Below are positions 5,267 to 7,087 of a DNA stretch of 7,087 nt, in pieces; positions within the stretch are counted from its first letter, which is position 1; every line of letters begins with the position of its first letter. Location of the stretch: the NCBI GenBank assembly GCA_002779045.1, contig PEXO01000260.1, positions 1 through 7,087 on the forward strand, in the 5' to 3' direction. The translations under genes and the position numbers were made by a program. The stretch comes from Elusimicrobia bacterium CG08_land_8_20_14_0_20_59_10. Lineage in GTDB: Bacteria > Elusimicrobiota > Elusimicrobia > Elusimicrobiales > UBA9959. The notes beneath the pieces were generated by a model. That model was not told the DNA's origin. It made no database searches and worked only from the letters and a program-made list of their open reading frames with translations.

Positions 5267-6877
5267 TTACTTCACCTGCCTGAGGAATTCCTTCACCATC
5301 TTATTGCCGGGATTGATCTCTACGACCTTTTCCCAGATGACCCGGGCCTTGTCCTTCTGGTCCATCAGGTAGAAGGCGCTGCCCATGATCTCCAGGGCGG
5401 TCTCGTTATTGGGCTCCAGGTCCAGGATATCCTGCGAGCGGGTCATGGCCAGGTCGTATTTGCCGTCATAGATGGCCTGGCGCGCGTCGTAGGTGCGCTG
5501 GTCGATATAGGTGAAGATCTCAGGGCCCTCGGGCTTGCGGGTGAGCTCCGTAACCCCGGACTCTTTCTCCACCATGTTCAGCAGGCTCAGCAGGCGGTCG
5601 TTCTTGGGCTCCTTGTTAAAAGCGTGGCGCAGCACGTTCACCGCGCTGCGCATATCCTTGCCGTCCACGTAGGCGATGATGCCGCGGCGGGTAAGAGTGG
5701 GGACCTCTTCGCTGCCGGTGGAGTTCGGCACATAGTCCACGGCGCCCTGCAGGCGGGTTACCATGCGGCGTATCTCGCTGTTGCCGGGGTCGGCGTCCAT
5801 CGCGGCCCGGAGCTTCTCCATGGCGCGGCCGAAGCTGCCGGATTTGAAGTACTGCATGGCCTGGCGGATCAACTCGCGCACCTGGCTGCCGTGCCTGGCC
5901 TTGTTGGAACCGCCCATGCGCATGGTGACGGAAAAGCGGGTGGTGGTGCCGAGCGCGTGCACGCCCTGGGCCACGTCAAAGCCGAAATCCTTGTACTTGA
6001 TGCCCAGGCCGAAATCCGCTTCCTGTATGCCGGGGGCGCCCACCACGCCGAAGCGCAGCGCCGACCAGTACATCAGCCAGTATTCCCCGCCGAAGCGCCA
6101 GTTCATATCCGCGCCCTGCTGCTTCGACAGGTCGAAGCCGAAGATCAGGCCGCCCTTGAAGAGGCTGAGCGCCTGTCCCAGCTTGAGGGTAAGAGGCAGC
6201 TTGTCGTCGGTGTCGCCGGAGGACATCGCGAACACGTTCTGCGCGCCTATTGCCACACGGTAGTTGGGAGAGAAGCGCTGCAGCATGGTCACGTCCACCG
6301 CGTTGAAGGAGTCCTTGGAGGTGTCCAGCTGGCGGGTGATGTTCTTGACCATGAAGCCGAAAGAAAGCTTCTCGGAAACGTCGCGGCCCCAGGATAAAGC
6401 CATCGCCCGCTCCACATTGTCGAAGGTGCCCATGCTCTTTATGTCGATAATTTCGTCGCCGGAAGCATTGGCGGTGATGGAGATCCTTTCGAAACCGGTG
6501 GATTTAAGCTGCGTCAGGCTCAGCGCCCAGGTGCCCTTGGAGACGGTGGGATAGGCGAAGGTGAAGAAGTTTAGCGTGGTGTCGGCGAACAGGGTGGCCT
6601 GCATCGCGGTGAATTCCTTGCGCTCCAGCAGCGTCAGCGCGGCGGGATTCCAGTAGGAGGCGGAGGCGTCGTCGGACACCGCGAAGAAAGCGCCGCCCAT
6701 GCCCAGGCCGCGGGCGCCGGCGCCGTAGGACATGAACTGGCCGGGCTGGCCGCCGGACTGGGCGAAAGAAAGCTGGCTCCCGAAAATAAAAAGACCCGCG
6801 GCCAGGCCGAAACGTATAATACGCTTCAGGGCTTGAACAGCCAACGGGGCAACAGCATTAACGACAATGCGTTTCAT
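5267..6877 (-). CDS. PorV-like outer-membrane beta-barrel with C-terminal TPR-like repeats
   Basis: The 536-residue protein has an N-terminal signal sequence with a basic start and hydrophobic core, probably ending SFA before Q40. Residues about 50-82 (SYGAGARGLGMGGAFFAV, then DDASASYWNPAAL) are the signature of the PorV/PorQ/UPF0164 barrel family. Residues 83-325 show alternating barrel-strand sequence, including a strand-like FSVTMRMGG near 315-323. From about 333 to 536 the protein turns helical, with TPR-like units near 333-366, 396-428, 462-491 and 493-526 (the last ends EINPGN). The barrel should sit in the outer membrane with the TPRs in the periplasm. PorV is the best-known member, acting in type IX secretion, but many relatives have unknown roles. 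The start is somewhat uncertain: AGG is 12 nt away and partly next to a leader hairpin. It is separated from the motor-like genes by a repeat element, so a functional link is an inference. Confidence 0.87.
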   Translation of the reverse strand: MKRIVVNAVAPLAVQALKRIIRFGLAAGLFIFGSQLSFAQSGGQPGQFMSYGAGARGLGMGGAFFAVSDDASASYWNPAALTLLERKEFTAMQATLFADTTLNFFTFAYPTVSKGTWALSLTQLKSTGFERISITANASGDEIIDIKSMGTFDNVERAMALSWGRDVSEKLSFGFMVKNITRQLDTSKDSFNAVDVTMLQRFSPNYRVAIGAQNVFAMSSGDTDDKLPLTLKLGQALSLFKGGLIFGFDLSKQQGADMNWRFGGEYWLMYWSALRFGVVGAPGIQEADFGLGIKYKDFGFDVAQGVHALGTTTRFSVTMRMGGSNKARHGSQVRELIRQAMQYFKSGSFGRAMEKLRAAMDADPGNSEIRRMVTRLQGAVDYVPNSTGSEEVPTLTRRGIIAYVDGKDMRSAVNVLRHAFNKEPKNDRLLSLLNMVEKESGVTELTRKPEGPEIFTYIDQRTYDARQAIYDGKYDLAMTRSQDILDLEPNNETALEIMGSAFYLMDQKDKARVIWEKVVEINPGNKMVKEFLRQVK

Positions 6878-6893
6878 TGTTTTCGGCAGCCTG

Positions 6894-6944
6894 ACCCCCG
6901 CTCACTTAGCGGGTCTTAGCTTTGCGCCGCCGGCTTTAGCCGGC
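6894..6944 (-). promoter_or_regulatory. Two GC hairpins in the leader of the barrel gene
   Basis: On the minus strand the leader folds into GCCGGC-TAAA-GCCGGC (6939-6944 with 6929-6934) and, nearer the start codon, CCCGCT-AAGTG-AGCGGG (6908-6913 with 6897-6902). The second ends about 20 nt before the ATG and takes up the G-rich stretch that would otherwise be the best ribosome-binding site. They may affect translation or mRNA stability. They have no T-tract, so they are not terminators. Confidence 0.4.
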
Positions 6945-7002
6945 TTTGCTATTATCGTAACATCACTGCATTACAAAAGAATTACACTTTTATTCCATTT
7001 AT

Positions 7003-7030
7003 AGTATACCACACAAAAACCGTTTGTCAA
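7003..7030 (-). promoter_or_regulatory. Sigma-70-type promoter of the PorV-like gene
   Basis: On the minus strand a perfect -35 box TTGACA (7025-7030) is followed after 16 bp by TATACT (7003-7008), one mismatch from consensus. The downstream DNA is AT-rich, and transcription would begin near 6996, giving a leader of about 120 nt before the ATG at 6877. This is the best promoter in the window and suggests strong housekeeping expression, possibly controlled from the palindrome just upstream. Confidence 0.8.
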
Positions 7031-7038
7031 GGCCTACC

Positions 7039-7054
7039 TATTGACATGTCAATA
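7039..7054. promoter_or_regulatory. 16-bp perfect palindrome, likely operator
   Basis: TATTGACATGTCAATA is perfectly palindromic and ends 8 bp upstream of the -35 box of the barrel gene. Size, symmetry and position fit a binding site for a dimeric helix-turn-helix regulator, more likely an activator or a co-regulated divergent site than a blocking repressor. It also contains TTGACA on both strands, so a second or divergent promoter is possible, although no matching -10 was picked out. Confidence 0.5.
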
Positions 7055-7087
7055 AGCGGCAAAGCCGCCTGTCGCCCCGTGACTTGC

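Noticed and set aside
5624..6397. Plus-strand open frame of about 257 codons opposite the PorV-like gene
   Set aside because: His/Ala/Val-rich translation without domains, antisense to a confident gene.
7056..7068. GCGGC-AAA-GCCGC hairpin as a terminator of a gene beyond the right edge
   Set aside because: The stem is 5 bp, followed by TTATTGACATG rather than a T-run, and the upstream gene is not visible.

Overview
The window is GC-rich Gram-negative-type bacterial DNA. All five genes that can be supported lie on the minus strand, so transcription runs from high to low coordinates. Two genes carry clear signal peptides, and one of these encodes a PorV-type outer-membrane barrel, so the host is diderm. 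Isoleucine ATA codons are common, and a PorV-like barrel fused to TPRs sits beside flagellar-type genes. This would suit a poorly characterised diderm phylum such as Elusimicrobiota, but the assignment is an impression and no marker gene confirms it.

Layout in transcription order. (1) 7087-6878: a near-consensus sigma-70-type promoter, a 16-bp perfect palindrome just upstream of its -35 box, and a roughly 120-nt leader with two GC hairpins. (2) 6877-5267: an outer-membrane PorV-like beta-barrel with a C-terminal TPR-like region. (3) 5266-4954: a 313-nt intergenic region holding a 131-bp element bounded by 31-bp near-perfect inverted repeats, a 12-bp palindrome and an AT-rich probable promoter. 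(4) 4953-3022: the most notable gene, a single reading frame joining a signal peptide, a FliF-like ring-building/collar region, one membrane helix, the FliG middle and C-terminal domains, and two TPRs. (5) 3012-2948: a rho-independent terminator. (6) 2883-754: a 709-residue proline-rich plus coiled-coil protein of unknown function. (7) 656-408: a FlbD/SwrD-family protein. (8) 363-1: the N-terminal 121 residues of MotA, cut by the window edge.

Taken together, this looks like a stator (MotA, presumably followed by MotB), a stator-power accessory (FlbD/SwrD) and a one-piece membrane rotor (minimal FliF fused to FliG), with a long cytoplasmic coiled coil and an outer-membrane protein nearby. The rotor lacks FliF RBM1 and RBM2 and the FliG N-terminal domain. 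By ungapped alignment to the E. coli sequence recalled from memory, it has lost most of the charged torque-face residues as well as the EHPQ and MFxF switch motifs. No rod, hook, filament or export gene is visible. The leading hypothesis is a MotAB-driven machine derived from, but not identical to, the flagellar motor: a simplified motor, or a force generator for surface motility or envelope transport. The window alone cannot exclude a complete ordinary flagellar gene set elsewhere in the genome.
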